DNA from: Candidatus Dormiibacterota bacterium | GTDB lineage: Bacteria; Chloroflexota; Dormibacteria; Aeolococcales; Aeolococcaceae | NCBI GenBank assembly: GCA_003162415.1 | Contig: PMOL01000011.1 | Location: forward strand, 492,492-556,491 | DNA length: 64,000 nt | Direction: 5' to 3' | Shown here: positions 42,836-51,894 of the stretch, in pieces | Position numbering within the stretch: the first letter of the stretch is position 1 | How the letters are laid out: each line of letters opens with the position of its first letter | The notes under the pieces: generated by a model | Seen by the model: the letters and a program-made list of their open reading frames with translations, nothing else | Databases searched by the model: none | What the model was told of the DNA's origin: nothing | Translations under genes and position numbers: made by a program

Positions 42836-43843
42836 TCAGCGGTGCGCCGGCGAGGGAGACGGTGTGGGCGGCAGCAGCGGGGGCAGGCCTTCGAGCTGAA
42901 AGCCCCAGTCGAACAGCCGGCTCTCGAGTCGAGCCGGGTAGTTCGCGCTCAGCAGCACCGCGAGCAGGCGATGCCCGCCGCGGACCGCCATCCCGATGAG
43001 GCAGGCGCCTGCGTTGCCGGTCCACCCCGGCTTCATGCCCACCGCGGCCGGATACGCCTGCAGCAGTGCGTCGAGGTTGTGGAGCGCAAACGCCGGGTGC
43101 TCGGCGCTGGCCGGCAAGTTGATGGCCCGGGTGGCGACGATCTGGTCGAAGAGCGGGAAGTGTTCGTATGTGTATGCTGCGATGACCGCGAGGTCGTATG
43201 CGGACGAGTACAGGTGCGGGTCGTCGAGCCCCGCGGTCGCCGAGAAGTGCGACTCGTGGAGGCCGAGCGCAGCGACCTGAGCGTTCATCGCAGCAACGAA
43301 GCGGTCCGCGCCGACGGTGTCAACCGCAATCGCGCTGGCGGCGTCGTCGCCGCTGGGGAGCAGCATCCCGTCGAGCAACTCCTCGACGGTGAGCGTCTGA
43401 CCCGCCTTGAGGTGCATGAGCGTGTCGGCACTCGACTGGCCAAGGGCGTCTGGTGTGATCGTCACCGTCTGGTCTGGGCTGAAGTTCTCGAGCGCGACCA
43501 GGGCGGTGAGCACTTTGGTGAGGCTGGCGGGCGCGAGCTCGAGGTCGGGTTCCTTTGCCCAGAGAATCGCGCCGGTGTCCAGGTCAACGAGGATGCCGGC
43601 CCGCGCGCGCATCGCCGGGGCCCCGGTTGGCATCGACAGCGGCATTCTGAAGCTGAGGTTGGCGCTCGCCACCTGCATATCCGACGAGGGGGTCGGCGTT
43701 GGGGTGGTTACCGGCCGAGGCGCCGCCGCCGAGACGCCCGCGGGGGTCACCGGGAGGCGCTGTGTCGTTGCCAGCGTTGCAACCGCGACACCGGCGACCA
43801 GCACCACCAGACGGAAGCGAGCGGATCGGGGCAGTTTGAACAT
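42836..43843 (-). CDS. D-alanyl-D-alanine carboxypeptidase (peptidase S11)
   Basis: This 335-residue exported enzyme trims the terminal D-Ala of peptidoglycan stem peptides. A signal sequence or N-terminal anchor covers residues 9-27, followed by a Pro/Thr-rich linker. The serine-lysine motif is S107-L-T-K110. The second motif is S164-G-D rather than the usual S-G-N, and the third is K271-P-G rather than K-T-G. Both variants occur in S11 relatives, so it may still be active. The PBP5-type C-terminal beta domain and amphipathic anchor are missing; the protein ends in a proline-rich tail. Confidence 0.87.
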   Translation of the reverse strand: MFKLPRSARFRLVVLVAGVAVATLATTQRLPVTPAGVSAAAPRPVTTPTPTPSSDMQVASANLSFRMPLSMPTGAPAMRARAGILVDLDTGAILWAKEPDLELAPASLTKVLTALVALENFSPDQTVTITPDALGQSSADTLMHLKAGQTLTVEELLDGMLLPSGDDAASAIAVDTVGADRFVAAMNAQVAALGLHESHFSATAGLDDPHLYSSAYDLAVIAAYTYEHFPLFDQIVATRAINLPASAEHPAFALHNLDALLQAYPAAVGMKPGWTGNAGACLIGMAVRGGHRLLAVLLSANYPARLESRLFDWGFQLEGLPPLLPPTPSPSPAHR

Positions 43844-43944
43844 GAAGGGCTGCGCCGAATGGTATCCCGAGTTCGGGGCATCTTTCCGTCCGTTTTGCCA
43901 CCAACGCCGCGACCGGCAAGCGTGCTCCGGGAAGGAGAGGGAGC

Positions 43945-44586
43945 TCAGACGAGCAGACGTCTCCGCAGGCCCTCGGGGAGAGCGTCTCCTGCGGCCGCCA
44001 GCTGCGGCTGCAGCACCTTCTCCTTCGTGAGCGCGCGGAACATCATCGCGATCGTGACCTCATGGTCGGGGCGATGGATCACGCTGATCGGATCCCCTCC
44101 GGCCACACGGCCGGGCACGATCACCCGCAGGTAGGCTCCGGGCGCACCGCGGTCGGTGAAGCGCTTGACCCACAGCTGCTCCTGGAGCCAGCCGGCAAAG
44201 GTCCGGCACGGGATGCGCGGGGATGTCACCTCGAGCACGCAGTCGTCGCCGACCTGCCAGCGCGCGCCGACCAGGGCCCCGTTGACGTCGAGGCCGGCGG
44301 TGGTCAGGTTCTCGCCGAACACCCCGTTGCTGAGCGCACGGCCGAGTTCGGCCTGCCAGTGATCGAGGTCCTCACGGGCATAGGCATACACCGCCTGGTC
44401 GCTACCGCCGTGGGAGCTCGCATCGCAGATGGCGTCACCTGCGGCGCCACTGAATCCAAGCTGGGGTCCCGGATCCCGAAGTTCCACCGGCTCGCTCGAA
44501 GGGCGTTTGTCGATGCCGGTCACGCCGGCATCGGCGAACCGGGTCGCCTTCGCGGTGCCCAGGTTGACGGAGAGGAGCGTTGCCAT
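43945..44586 (-). CDS. MOSC domain protein
   Basis: This 213-residue protein belongs to the molybdenum cofactor sulfurase C-terminal superfamily, YiiM-like branch. LLSVNLGTAKATRF, DAICDASSHGGSDQAVYAYAREDLDHW and GVFGENLTTAGLDVNGALVGARW show the conserved HGG and GEN motifs. CRTFAGWL carries the cysteine seen in the family near residue 145. YiiM-like proteins reduce N-hydroxylated compounds using molybdenum cofactor; the partner here is unknown. ATG 44586 gives the family N-terminus. It is divergent from the ClgR-like gene. Confidence 0.88.
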   Translation of the reverse strand: MATLLSVNLGTAKATRFADAGVTGIDKRPSSEPVELRDPGPQLGFSGAAGDAICDASSHGGSDQAVYAYAREDLDHWQAELGRALSNGVFGENLTTAGLDVNGALVGARWQVGDDCVLEVTSPRIPCRTFAGWLQEQLWVKRFTDRGAPGAYLRVIVPGRVAGGDPISVIHRPDHEVTIAMMFRALTKEKVLQPQLAAAGDALPEGLRRRLLV

Positions 44587-44656
44587 GGCTCGCCCAAGGA
44601 TACCCGCGACCCGCCTGACCGACGGGAACGTGCGACTGCGTTCCTCGCCAGTGATA

Positions 44657-44689
44657 TGCTCTGAGCGTTGTGTATTCTGCTCTGAGCGT
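44657..44689 (+). repeat. Direct repeat TGCTCTGAGCGT at the clgR-clpP promoter
   Basis: Identical 12-mers lie at 44657-44668 and 44678-44689, 21 bp apart, or two helical turns. The first overlaps a -10-like TATGCT (44655-44660) and the second lies just inside the coding sequence after GTG 44670. Position and spacing fit an operator for the encoded regulator. Confidence 0.45.
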
Positions 44690-45107
44690 AACTGCCGATG
44701 AGATCCGGCGCGAGTTGGGGGGGATCCTTCGCGGACACCGTGAGGGTCAGGGACGGAGGCTTGGCGAGATCGCCGGCGAGGCCGGATGCTCACCCGCCTA
44801 CCTGTCCGAGGTCGAGCGCGGGCTCAAGGACGTCTCCGCGGACCTCCTGATCGCGATCGCGTACGCGCTCTCGGTTCCCATCGGGGCCGTGTATGGCGAC
44901 CTCGGCCGGCGGCTCACTGTGTCGCCGCAGGAGGAGCCGGCCTGGCCATCCGACCCCCGGCGCCAGCTGCGCGCAGTCACCTCGGGACTCGACGCCGCGT
45001 CGCTGCGGACCGTCGCGCAGTTCGGCGCTTTCATCGCCATGAACCAGGTGGAGCCGGCCCGCCGCCGCATCGGCTTCGTTCCACCAACAGCGGAGGGCTC
45101 GCGATGA
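44670..45107 (+). CDS. XRE-family regulator, ClgR-like
   Basis: This 145-residue protein has an HTH at about residues 12-68. [16 protein letters not shown], then [25 protein letters not shown], closely follows the ClgR pattern. ClgR activates clp protease genes in actinobacteria and is itself degraded by Clp. The stop overlaps the clpP start by 4 bp, which strengthens that assignment. The start GTG 44670 lies 9 nt after TATGCT, so the transcript is probably leaderless. A C-terminal tail of about 60 residues has no known domain. Confidence 0.82.
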   Translation: MYSALSVTADEIRRELGGILRGHREGQGRRLGEIAGEAGCSPAYLSEVERGLKDVSADLLIAIAYALSVPIGAVYGDLGRRLTVSPQEEPAWPSDPRRQLRAVTSGLDAASLRTVAQFGAFIAMNQVEPARRRIGFVPPTAEGSR

Positions 45108-45769
45108 CCCTGGTCCCCACCGTCGTCGAAAGGACGACACGTGGTGAGCGCTCGTACGACATCTACTCGCGGTTGCTGCGCGACCGGATCATCTTCGTGG
45201 GCGGCGTCATCGATGACGACCTCGCCAACCTGGTCACGGCGCAACTGCTCTTCCTCGAGGGTGAGGATCCCGAGCGCGACGTCCATCTCTACATCAACAG
45301 CCCGGGTGGTTCGATGACCGCGGCGCTGGCGATGTATGACGCCATGCAATATGTGCGGCCGCTCGTCGAGACGACCTGCCTCGGCATGGCCGCGAGCGGC
45401 GCGTCGCTGCTCCTCTGCGCCGGAGCGCCCGGACGCAGGCTCGCGCTGCCCAACTCGCTGGTTGTCATCCACCAGCCATGGGCGCAGGGCATGCAGGGTC
45501 AGGCAACCGATCTCGACGTGCATGCCCGCGAAATTCTTCGTCAGCGAGCCCTGCTCATCGAGCTGTATCACCGTCACACCGGGCGCGACTCGGAGCAGAT
45601 CGGCCGCGATATCGAGCGTGACTACCACATGACAGCGGAGCAGGCGCTCGCGTACGGGATGATCGATCACATCATCGAGAAGCGGTCCGTAAACGCCTTA
45701 TCCCGTAGCGGGAATCTCGAACGAGTCATGGTCACGGCCGATCTGCCAAGAGCCGATATTCCTAGCTGA
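45104..45769 (+). CDS. clpP: ATP-dependent Clp protease proteolytic subunit
   Basis: This 221-residue serine protease subunit forms the ClpP barrel. The triad is complete: S98 in [11 protein letters not shown]123 in VVIHQPW and D173 in [28 protein letters not shown] and the [11 protein letters not shown] strand are typical. The C-terminus extends about 25 residues beyond the usual end. ATG 45104 overlaps the ClgR-like gene, making a regulator-protease operon. No clpX or second clpP is adjacent, so it may be one of several ClpP paralogues. Confidence 0.93.
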   Translation: MTLVPTVVERTTRGERSYDIYSRLLRDRIIFVGGVIDDDLANLVTAQLLFLEGEDPERDVHLYINSPGGSMTAALAMYDAMQYVRPLVETTCLGMAASGASLLLCAGAPGRRLALPNSLVVIHQPWAQGMQGQATDLDVHAREILRQRALLIELYHRHTGRDSEQIGRDIERDYHMTAEQALAYGMIDHIIEKRSVNALSRSGNLERVMVTADLPRADIPS

Positions 45770-45947
45770 CCTGACAGTCCGGCCACCCCGAAGGTCGCTG
45801 CGGGAGCCACACCCACCTCGCGACACGAATGCTCCATGAAGGTCGCGGAATGGTGCTAGCGTTCGTCCTCACCATGAAGGGGCGCAGGACTCGTCTGTCC
45901 GAAGTCCACAACAGAGCGCAATCCGGGTGTATCGGCGCTCGCATCAA

Positions 45948-46943
45948 ATGACCAGGTTGCGGGCGAGCCGGTGGGTCGCGCCGGCAGCCGGCGCTGCCAG
46001 TCTCCTGGCTGCCGTGCTGGTGGCAGCGGCGCTCTTCCCAACGTTTGCCAGCCAGGGGTGTCCGAGTTGTTCGGGCTTCGTCACCGAAGGGCTCCCATCG
46101 GCCGCGCTGCGCGACAGCTCGGAGGCATGGGCAGTGGTATGGATCAGCGGGATCCTCGCGGCCACGGCGATTCTCTTCCTCGCCGGCGTGGCGTCGCGCC
46201 TCGCTGCGATGGTGAACGCCGTCGCTGCGTTCGTCGGGCTCGGTCTCGCTGTGTACGAGGGTGCGCTGGCATTTCCTCAGTCCCTGCCGGCGGAACTTGT
46301 CCCAGATGTGCCGGTCTTCTACGTGCTGGACGCCGGGTACTACCTCTTTCTCGGCGGCGGCATTCTGGCCGTCGGCGCGGTTGTGGTGATGCTGCTGCTG
46401 CGCGGCGACCGGGAACGCGAGGTCGCTCCGAATGCGCTTGCCAGCTCAAGGGCGGCAACAACCGCAGGTTGGGCCTGCCTCGCATCGCTCGCAATCGCCG
46501 GCGTTGGAGCATTCCTTCCGTTTGCCGGCCTGAACTGCGGCTTCGGGTGTCCGCCTTTCGGAGCGCCGCCCCTGGTCCTGTTCTCGGGCGCCATTGTGGG
46601 CAGCGGCGACGGCTCGATCGTCCTTGCCCTGCTCGTAGCCGCGGCATTCGCGATCGGGTTGCGCCTGGCCGGAAATGGCAAGCCGCTGGCTTCGACCATC
46701 GCTCTCGTCATGACGCTCGCAGTCACCGCGCTGGTCAGCTTCGAGAGCCTCAACGCGGCGACCCGGGTGCTGGGTTGGAGCTACTCGATCCCAACCGCTC
46801 CAAAGCAGGGCTATTACCTCCTCCAGGTCTCTGCAGCGATCGCTGCCGTACTCGCGGTGCTTCTGGTGGCGGCCGACCGACCAACCTGGCGCCTCCAGCG
46901 CCCGAACGCCGAAACGGCGCGAGAAGCAATCCGTCCGGCTTGA
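45948..46943 (+). CDS. Hypothetical membrane protein, seven to eight helices
   Basis: This protein of about 331 residues has hydrophobic segments near 10-30, 65-85, 87-110, 130-150, 175-195, 215-235, 245-265 and 290-310. Two similar extracytoplasmic loops contain paired cysteines (QGCPSCSGF near 40 and LNCGFGCPPFG near 195). The two halves look like an internal duplication, each half starting with a helix followed by a CxxC-type loop. ATG 45948 is preferred; GTG 45927 is also possible. No family is recognised and the flanking genes give no clue. Confidence 0.65.
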   Translation: MTRLRASRWVAPAAGAASLLAAVLVAAALFPTFASQGCPSCSGFVTEGLPSAALRDSSEAWAVVWISGILAATAILFLAGVASRLAAMVNAVAAFVGLGLAVYEGALAFPQSLPAELVPDVPVFYVLDAGYYLFLGGGILAVGAVVVMLLLRGDREREVAPNALASSRAATTAGWACLASLAIAGVGAFLPFAGLNCGFGCPPFGAPPLVLFSGAIVGSGDGSIVLALLVAAAFAIGLRLAGNGKPLASTIALVMTLAVTALVSFESLNAATRVLGWSYSIPTAPKQGYYLLQVSAAIAAVLAVLLVAADRPTWRLQRPNAETAREAIRPA

Positions 46944-47082
46944 GTCGCTCTTGCGGGCCGCGCACGCGAGTCGGGGACTGTGCCTTTCCGCCAACAGTGC
47001 AACGATGTCCTCGATCTTCCACACGTGGTCGCTGACGCCAGCGCCCCTGGGCACACTGAATGCAGCTTCGCCGAGGACACAA

Positions 47083-48366
47083 TCAACCGACGGCGATGTG
47101 CAAGAGTAGGTTGCCGCCCCCGGCTACCGTCCAGAGGCCGGACGCGTCGGTGATGAGCAGATCCGGATCCCCGCGATTGGGTCCTGCAGGCAGGAACCGG
47201 CGGGTCGACGACTCGACTCCTGTCACCGGATCAAGCGAGCTAACAAATACCGATTCGTCATTGGGGATGTCGGCGAACGAGGTAATCCAAAGACCTCCCG
47301 CGTCGACTGCCACAGCCTGCGGAGCTGGTCCTTGCCACATTGTTGTGATCGCACCCGTCGGTACGTCGACCCGAATAAGCGAGCCCTGGCCGGCTTTGCC
47401 GAAGACGGCGGGAAGATAGAGGGACGTGCCGTCACACGCCATGGCCGGCGCGTAGTCGGATGGGATGGTCGCAATCCCGCGTACGGCCCCCCCTGTCGGT
47501 GGCACCGAATAGATCGCGGCGCTCGCCCCGGTGGCCGATGCAATGCTCAGTGCCATATACACCTGATGCCCGCAGACAGAAAGTGCTGATTCGGCGGAGG
47601 TGGAGGAACTCTGCAAGACCCCAGAAAGGCTGGCGATAGTCTGGCTGGAGCCGCCCGAAAGCAGGCTGATCTCCGTTTGATCCGGCGTCGACGCCGAGAT
47701 CACAAGTGCGGAGTCAAGGTTGGCGACCAGGCCTCGGGGGTCGTTCACCCGGTAGAGGTGCACGAGCGCCCCTGTGACCGCGTTGAACTGCTCGACCGTG
47801 TTCTGCTCGGGGAGGACCTCCGAGCCGTCGCCGAAGCCATTGGCGACCCAGACGAAGCTTCCGGCTGCTGCGACAGCGGCAGGATCGCCGCCGATCGTCC
47901 AGCTGGCCGTCTTGCGCGCTGTCTTGGGATTGACGCGGATGAGTGTCCCTGCGTCGCCGTAGTTGACTCCCTGGATCGCGAGCCAAACGGCGTCAGGACC
48001 AACCGCCATTGCGTTGACGTAATGGGAGCCGAGGTTGAGTTGCGCGATGATATCCAGGGGAACGGTGGTTTGCGTTGGGCTGGTTGAGGGTTCCGGAGTC
48101 GCAGTGGGCGATGCCGTCGGACGCGAACCAGCGGGCAGCGGCCGAGCTGGCATAGGTCGGAGCAGTGCAAGGATCAGCCCAATAACGAGCACGGCAACCG
48201 CTCCGCTGGCGAGCAATTCGATGGCAAACGATCGTGACTGTCGCTCAGTTGCGAACGCGCCGCGCTCCATGAAGGACCGGGCGTTGCTCAGAGCCTCCAG
48301 CTCGGCTTGCGTCAGCGGGCGGTCGGCCACCGCGATGTCGATGTCAGCGTCGTCGATAAGCGTCAT
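47083..48366 (-). CDS. Membrane-anchored beta-propeller-like protein, possible anti-sigma factor
   Basis: This 427-residue protein has a cytoplasmic N-terminus of about 45 residues (ADRPLTQAELEALSNARSFMERG). One helix follows at about 50-70, then a Pro/Thr/Ser linker at 72-102 and an extracytoplasmic domain of about 320 residues. That domain has repeated strands ending in patterns such as AVWLAIQG, FVWVANGFGDG and GLWITSFAD, typical of beta-propellers. Its start overlaps the stop of the ECF sigma factor gene by 4 bp, the usual place for a cognate anti-sigma factor. The N-terminal stretch is short and lacks a zinc motif, so anti-sigma function is an inference. Confidence 0.65.
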   Translation of the reverse strand: MTLIDDADIDIAVADRPLTQAELEALSNARSFMERGAFATERQSRSFAIELLASGAVAVLVIGLILALLRPMPARPLPAGSRPTASPTATPEPSTSPTQTTVPLDIIAQLNLGSHYVNAMAVGPDAVWLAIQGVNYGDAGTLIRVNPKTARKTASWTIGGDPAAVAAAGSFVWVANGFGDGSEVLPEQNTVEQFNAVTGALVHLYRVNDPRGLVANLDSALVISASTPDQTEISLLSGGSSQTIASLSGVLQSSSTSAESALSVCGHQVYMALSIASATGASAAIYSVPPTGGAVRGIATIPSDYAPAMACDGTSLYLPAVFGKAGQGSLIRVDVPTGAITTMWQGPAPQAVAVDAGGLWITSFADIPNDESVFVSSLDPVTGVESSTRRFLPAGPNRGDPDLLITDASGLWTVAGGGNLLLHIAVG

Positions 48367-48875
48367 GACGCGGCCTCCGCCCTGGACCGGTCGAGGGCTC
48401 GACGCAGCGATTCGCGGGCACGCGCGAGAAGTTGCTTGGCCGCCGGCTCGCTGATGCCCATGATGTCTGCGGCCTCCCTGGTTGACAACTCAGCGTCGCA
48501 CCGCAGTGACAGCACCAACCGCTGACGCATAGGAAGAGACGGGAGGAGCCTGAGAACGTCGTGTATCTGCTCCTCATTCTCGGTGGATTGGGTGCGCGCG
48601 CTCCAGAAGCTGGGGAACGTCAGCCACCGTCGTCTGGGACGGCGCGCCTCGTGGTACGCGATGGACACGAACCAAGGACGGAAGTCGCCACGACGCTGCT
48701 CGCGATGGCGCCACGCGCGAATCGAGGCGTCCTGTAGCACGTCTTCGGCGTCGCCCGGAGCAATTCCGAGTGAGAGGATCACCCGCAGCGCCGCTTCGGA
48801 CGCCGCGATGAGCGCCGCGGAGAACGCCGCCTCGTCGTCATTCAATCGCCTGCCCCAGCTTTGATGACCGTCCAC
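48363..48875 (-). CDS. ECF (sigma-70 family group 4) RNA polymerase sigma factor
   Basis: This 170-residue protein contains sigma region 2 (APGDAEDVLQDASIRAWRHREQ, about 38-60) and region 4 (LPMRQRLVLSLRCDAELSTREAADIMGISEPAAKQLLARA, about 112-152). The linker is arginine-rich. Region 2.4 residues around DFRPWFVSIAYHEAR are well kept. It overlaps the membrane protein downstream and probably responds to an envelope or extracellular signal through it. No clear self-recognised promoter motif could be fixed upstream. Confidence 0.9.
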   Translation of the reverse strand: MDGHQSWGRRLNDDEAAFSAALIAASEAALRVILSLGIAPGDAEDVLQDASIRAWRHREQRRGDFRPWFVSIAYHEARRPRRRWLTFPSFWSARTQSTENEEQIHDVLRLLPSLPMRQRLVLSLRCDAELSTREAADIMGISEPAAKQLLARARESLRRALDRSRAEAAS

Positions 48876-48993
48876 ACTGGTGAGGATGGGACGGTGGTCT
48901 GTTACCTAGTAGACCCTTCCTCGAGCCCGAAGGTAACGTTTGACCTCCCCGCACCGGTCCTGGGGAACCGGAGACGCATCGGCAGGCCCCGGC

Positions 48994-51894
48994 TCACCCC
49001 ACCACAGGGCGCGTCTGAAGGACCGCCGCCCGGATGTATTCCACCGGGTGCAGCGCACGTCGACCTGTGCCGTGCTCGATCTGCTGGCGGCAGGACACAC
49101 CGGTGGCGGCCACCAGCGTCCGCGCGTCTTCCGAATTGACAGCCGGGAAGAGCCGCATCCCCCCGATCCGCATCGAGAGGTCGTAATGCTCGGCCTCGAA
49201 GCCAAACGACCCTGCCATGCCGCAGCAACCGCCATCGACCTCGACCACGACCGACCCGGGGATCAATGACAGCAACCGCACGCTCGCAGCGGTGCCGGCG
49301 AGTGCCTTCTGATGGCAGTGGCCATGGAAGAGGAAACGCCGGCCCGCCAGCTGCGAGGCTGGATTCATGCGCAGGTGTCCGGATGCAAATGCGTCGAGGA
49401 TCAACTCGTCCGCGAGGCGCACTCGACTCGCAACCACCTTCGCCTCCTCGCTGGCAGGCTGCAGCGCGAGGTGCTCCTCGGCGAGCGTGAGGATGCACGA
49501 GGGCTCAACCCCGACAATCGTCGCCCCCTGCCGCGCCGCGTCATGGAGACGGGCAGTCATCGCCTTGGCGTATCGGCCGGCGTCATCAAGACGCCCCTTG
49601 GAGATGGCGGCGCGTCCGCAGCAGTGATCGCCGATCAGCTCGACCCGCCACCCTGCCATCTCCAGCAGTTCCACCGCCGCGATGCCTGCTCCCGGCTCGG
49701 TGAACGTCGTGAATGAGTCGGCCAGCATCACGACACGTCCGAGGGCTCCCGGAAGCGGCCGCTTCCGGCGCGCATCCCACCGCAGGAGCGTGCGCCGTTG
49801 GAATCGCGGCAGCGGCCGCTTCCGCGTGACCCCCAGGGTTCGCTCCATCAGCGCACGGGATCCCGGCAGTGACGTCACCAGGTTGGAGAGCGGCGCGAAC
49901 ATCGAACCCAACCGGTTGAGGCGCCGAGCGCCGGCGAAGAACCGCGCCCGTGCCGGCACCCCGTGAATCCCCTGATAGTGAAAGAGGAACTCACTCTTCA
50001 TGCTCGCCATGTCCACCCCGAGCGGGCACTCGCTCTTGCAGGCCTTGCACTCGAGGCAGAGGTCGAGTATGTCGTGCAGGCGTTCGTCGCCGAGCGCCGC
50101 TCTCGGATCCGGTTGCGACAGCGCGAGGACCAGCGCGTTGGCGCGGCCGCGGGTGCTGTGTTCCTCCTCACGCGTCGCCATGTACGACGGGCACATGACC
50201 CCCGTGGATCCCTTGCGGCAGACGCCAATGTTCATGCATCGATCGGCCGCGCCACGCATGCCGCCCGTGGCCGCGAACGATAGCCGCGTTGACAGCGGGA
50301 ACGCCGGCGCAAGCTCGACGTCCCGGATGTTCTCGCTCATCGGTGGCGCGTTGACGATCTTTCCCGGATTCATCAACGAGTACGGGTCGAAGAGCAGCTT
50401 CAACTCGCACATCGCCGCGTAGAGCGCGTCGCCGAAAATGATGCGATTGAACTCGCTGCGAGCGAGCCCGTCGCCGTGTTCGCTGGAGTTTGCTCCGCCG
50501 AATTCGCTCACCAGGTCGCGAATCTCAGTGGCGACGGTGCGCATCGTCGCCAGCTCATCCGGCCTGGTCAGATCCATGAACGGTCGGATGTGCAGACACC
50601 CGACCGAGCAGTGGCCGTAGAAGCCGGCCACGAGGCCGTGCCGCTCCAGGACGGCACTGAAACGCCGCACGTACTCGGTCAGGCGGGCGGGGTCGACAGC
50701 CGTGTCCTCGATGAATGCCACCGGCCGCCGCGTGCCCTCGCTCGCGGCCATCAACAACCCCAACCCGGCCGACCTGACCTTGAGCAGCGCAGCCTGCTGC
50801 TGCGGTGTCGTGGCCCGCAGCGTGTGATAGCCATGGCCATGGCGCTTCCAGAGCGTGGCCAGCCGCTCCACCCCCGTGGACGCCTCAGCCGGGTCGCTGC
50901 CATCGAAGGTGACGAAGAGCAGCGCACCCGGGTCGCCTTCGAGGATCGAACCGAGTGCTGCATATTCGAGCTTCTGCCGCGAGAGTTCGAGAATCGTTCG
51001 ATCGATGAGCTCCACGGCGCTCGGCCGCGTGCTCAACGCGTCCTCGGTGGCCGCAATCGCGTCGGCAACGGAAGCGAAATGGCCCACGGCAATCGCTTTC
51101 GCTCGCGCAAGCGGCACCAGACGCACGGTCGCCTCGGTGACGATCACGAGTGACCCCTCGGACCCGACCACCAGCCGTGCCAGGTTGAAGGGCCCGTCGC
51201 CGAGACGGTCGAGTCGATAGCCGCCCGCACGTCGCCAGTACGGGGGAAACCCGTCGGCGATGGCGGTGCGATGCTCCTCGACGAATCCTGGCAGGCGCGC
51301 ATGAATCCGCCCCTCGAGCGTCGCCGCGGCACTTCGCTGAAGCATCTGCTCGGCGTCGACCGGTGCAAGCGTGGCAACGCTCGAGTCGCTCAGCACCACC
51401 TCCAGCGACTCGACGTGATCGATGGTCATGCCGTGGACCACCGAACCACTGCCCGCTGAGTTGTTACCGATCATCCCGCCGATGGTTGCGCGGTCGCTGG
51501 TCGACGTATCCGGGCCGAAGACCAGGCCGTGCCTGCGCGCGGCCCGGTTGAGGTCGTCCTGCACAACGCCCGGCTGAACGCGCGCGAGACGTCGCTCGGG
51601 GTCCAGGTCGACGATTGCGTTCATGTGACGCGAGGTGTCGATGATCACGGCACGGCCCACCGTCTGACCCGCGAGGCTGGTACCCGCGCCCCGTGGCAGC
51701 ATGGGCACACGGCGGCGCGCGCAGACGCGGACAGCGGCGGCAACGTCGGCGGCATCGTGCGGAAAGACCACCGCAAGCGGTTCGATGCTGTACATGCTGG
51801 CGTCGGTCGAGAACAGATGACGCGTGTACGCGTCAACACGCACCTCCCCTCGCATCGCGGCACGGAGCTCGGTTTCGAGGCCGAGCTCAGCCAA
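48994..51894 (-). CDS. FAD/Fe-S D-2-hydroxyacid dehydrogenase, YdiJ-like
   Basis: This protein of about 966 residues oxidises a D-2-hydroxyacid and passes electrons to iron-sulfur clusters. The N-terminal PCMH-type FAD domain has MLPRGAGTSLAGQTVG and GNNSAGSGSVVHG, followed by the FAD-linked oxidase C-terminal domain. Fe-S ligands are visible in RCMNIGVCRKG...GVMCPSYMATREEEH and in CLECKACKSECPLGVD. A CCG-type domain follows with DHCCGRAAISKG, GHCHQKAL and GGCCGMAGSFGFE. TTG 51894 is chosen: GAGGG lies 5 nt upstream and it overlaps the CoA-transferase stop by 8 bp. YdiJ acts on D-2-hydroxyglutarate; the substrate here is open. Confidence 0.85.
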   Translation of the reverse strand: MAELGLETELRAAMRGEVRVDAYTRHLFSTDASMYSIEPLAVVFPHDAADVAAAVRVCARRRVPMLPRGAGTSLAGQTVGRAVIIDTSRHMNAIVDLDPERRLARVQPGVVQDDLNRAARRHGLVFGPDTSTSDRATIGGMIGNNSAGSGSVVHGMTIDHVESLEVVLSDSSVATLAPVDAEQMLQRSAAATLEGRIHARLPGFVEEHRTAIADGFPPYWRRAGGYRLDRLGDGPFNLARLVVGSEGSLVIVTEATVRLVPLARAKAIAVGHFASVADAIAATEDALSTRPSAVELIDRTILELSRQKLEYAALGSILEGDPGALLFVTFDGSDPAEASTGVERLATLWKRHGHGYHTLRATTPQQQAALLKVRSAGLGLLMAASEGTRRPVAFIEDTAVDPARLTEYVRRFSAVLERHGLVAGFYGHCSVGCLHIRPFMDLTRPDELATMRTVATEIRDLVSEFGGANSSEHGDGLARSEFNRIIFGDALYAAMCELKLLFDPYSLMNPGKIVNAPPMSENIRDVELAPAFPLSTRLSFAATGGMRGAADRCMNIGVCRKGSTGVMCPSYMATREEEHSTRGRANALVLALSQPDPRAALGDERLHDILDLCLECKACKSECPLGVDMASMKSEFLFHYQGIHGVPARARFFAGARRLNRLGSMFAPLSNLVTSLPGSRALMERTLGVTRKRPLPRFQRRTLLRWDARRKRPLPGALGRVVMLADSFTTFTEPGAGIAAVELLEMAGWRVELIGDHCCGRAAISKGRLDDAGRYAKAMTARLHDAARQGATIVGVEPSCILTLAEEHLALQPASEEAKVVASRVRLADELILDAFASGHLRMNPASQLAGRRFLFHGHCHQKALAGTAASVRLLSLIPGSVVVEVDGGCCGMAGSFGFEAEHYDLSMRIGGMRLFPAVNSEDARTLVAATGVSCRQQIEHGTGRRALHPVEYIRAAVLQTRPVVG

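Noticed and set aside
42516-43025. 169-residue minus-strand gene
   Set aside because: More than a third overlaps the carboxypeptidase gene and no domain is seen; at most the part from 42806 might be real, noted as an uncertain frame.
48901-48937. GTTACC...GGTAAC inverted repeat upstream of the ECF sigma gene as its promoter/operator
   Set aside because: The arms are 25 bp apart and no properly spaced ECF-type -10 follows the GTAAC element.
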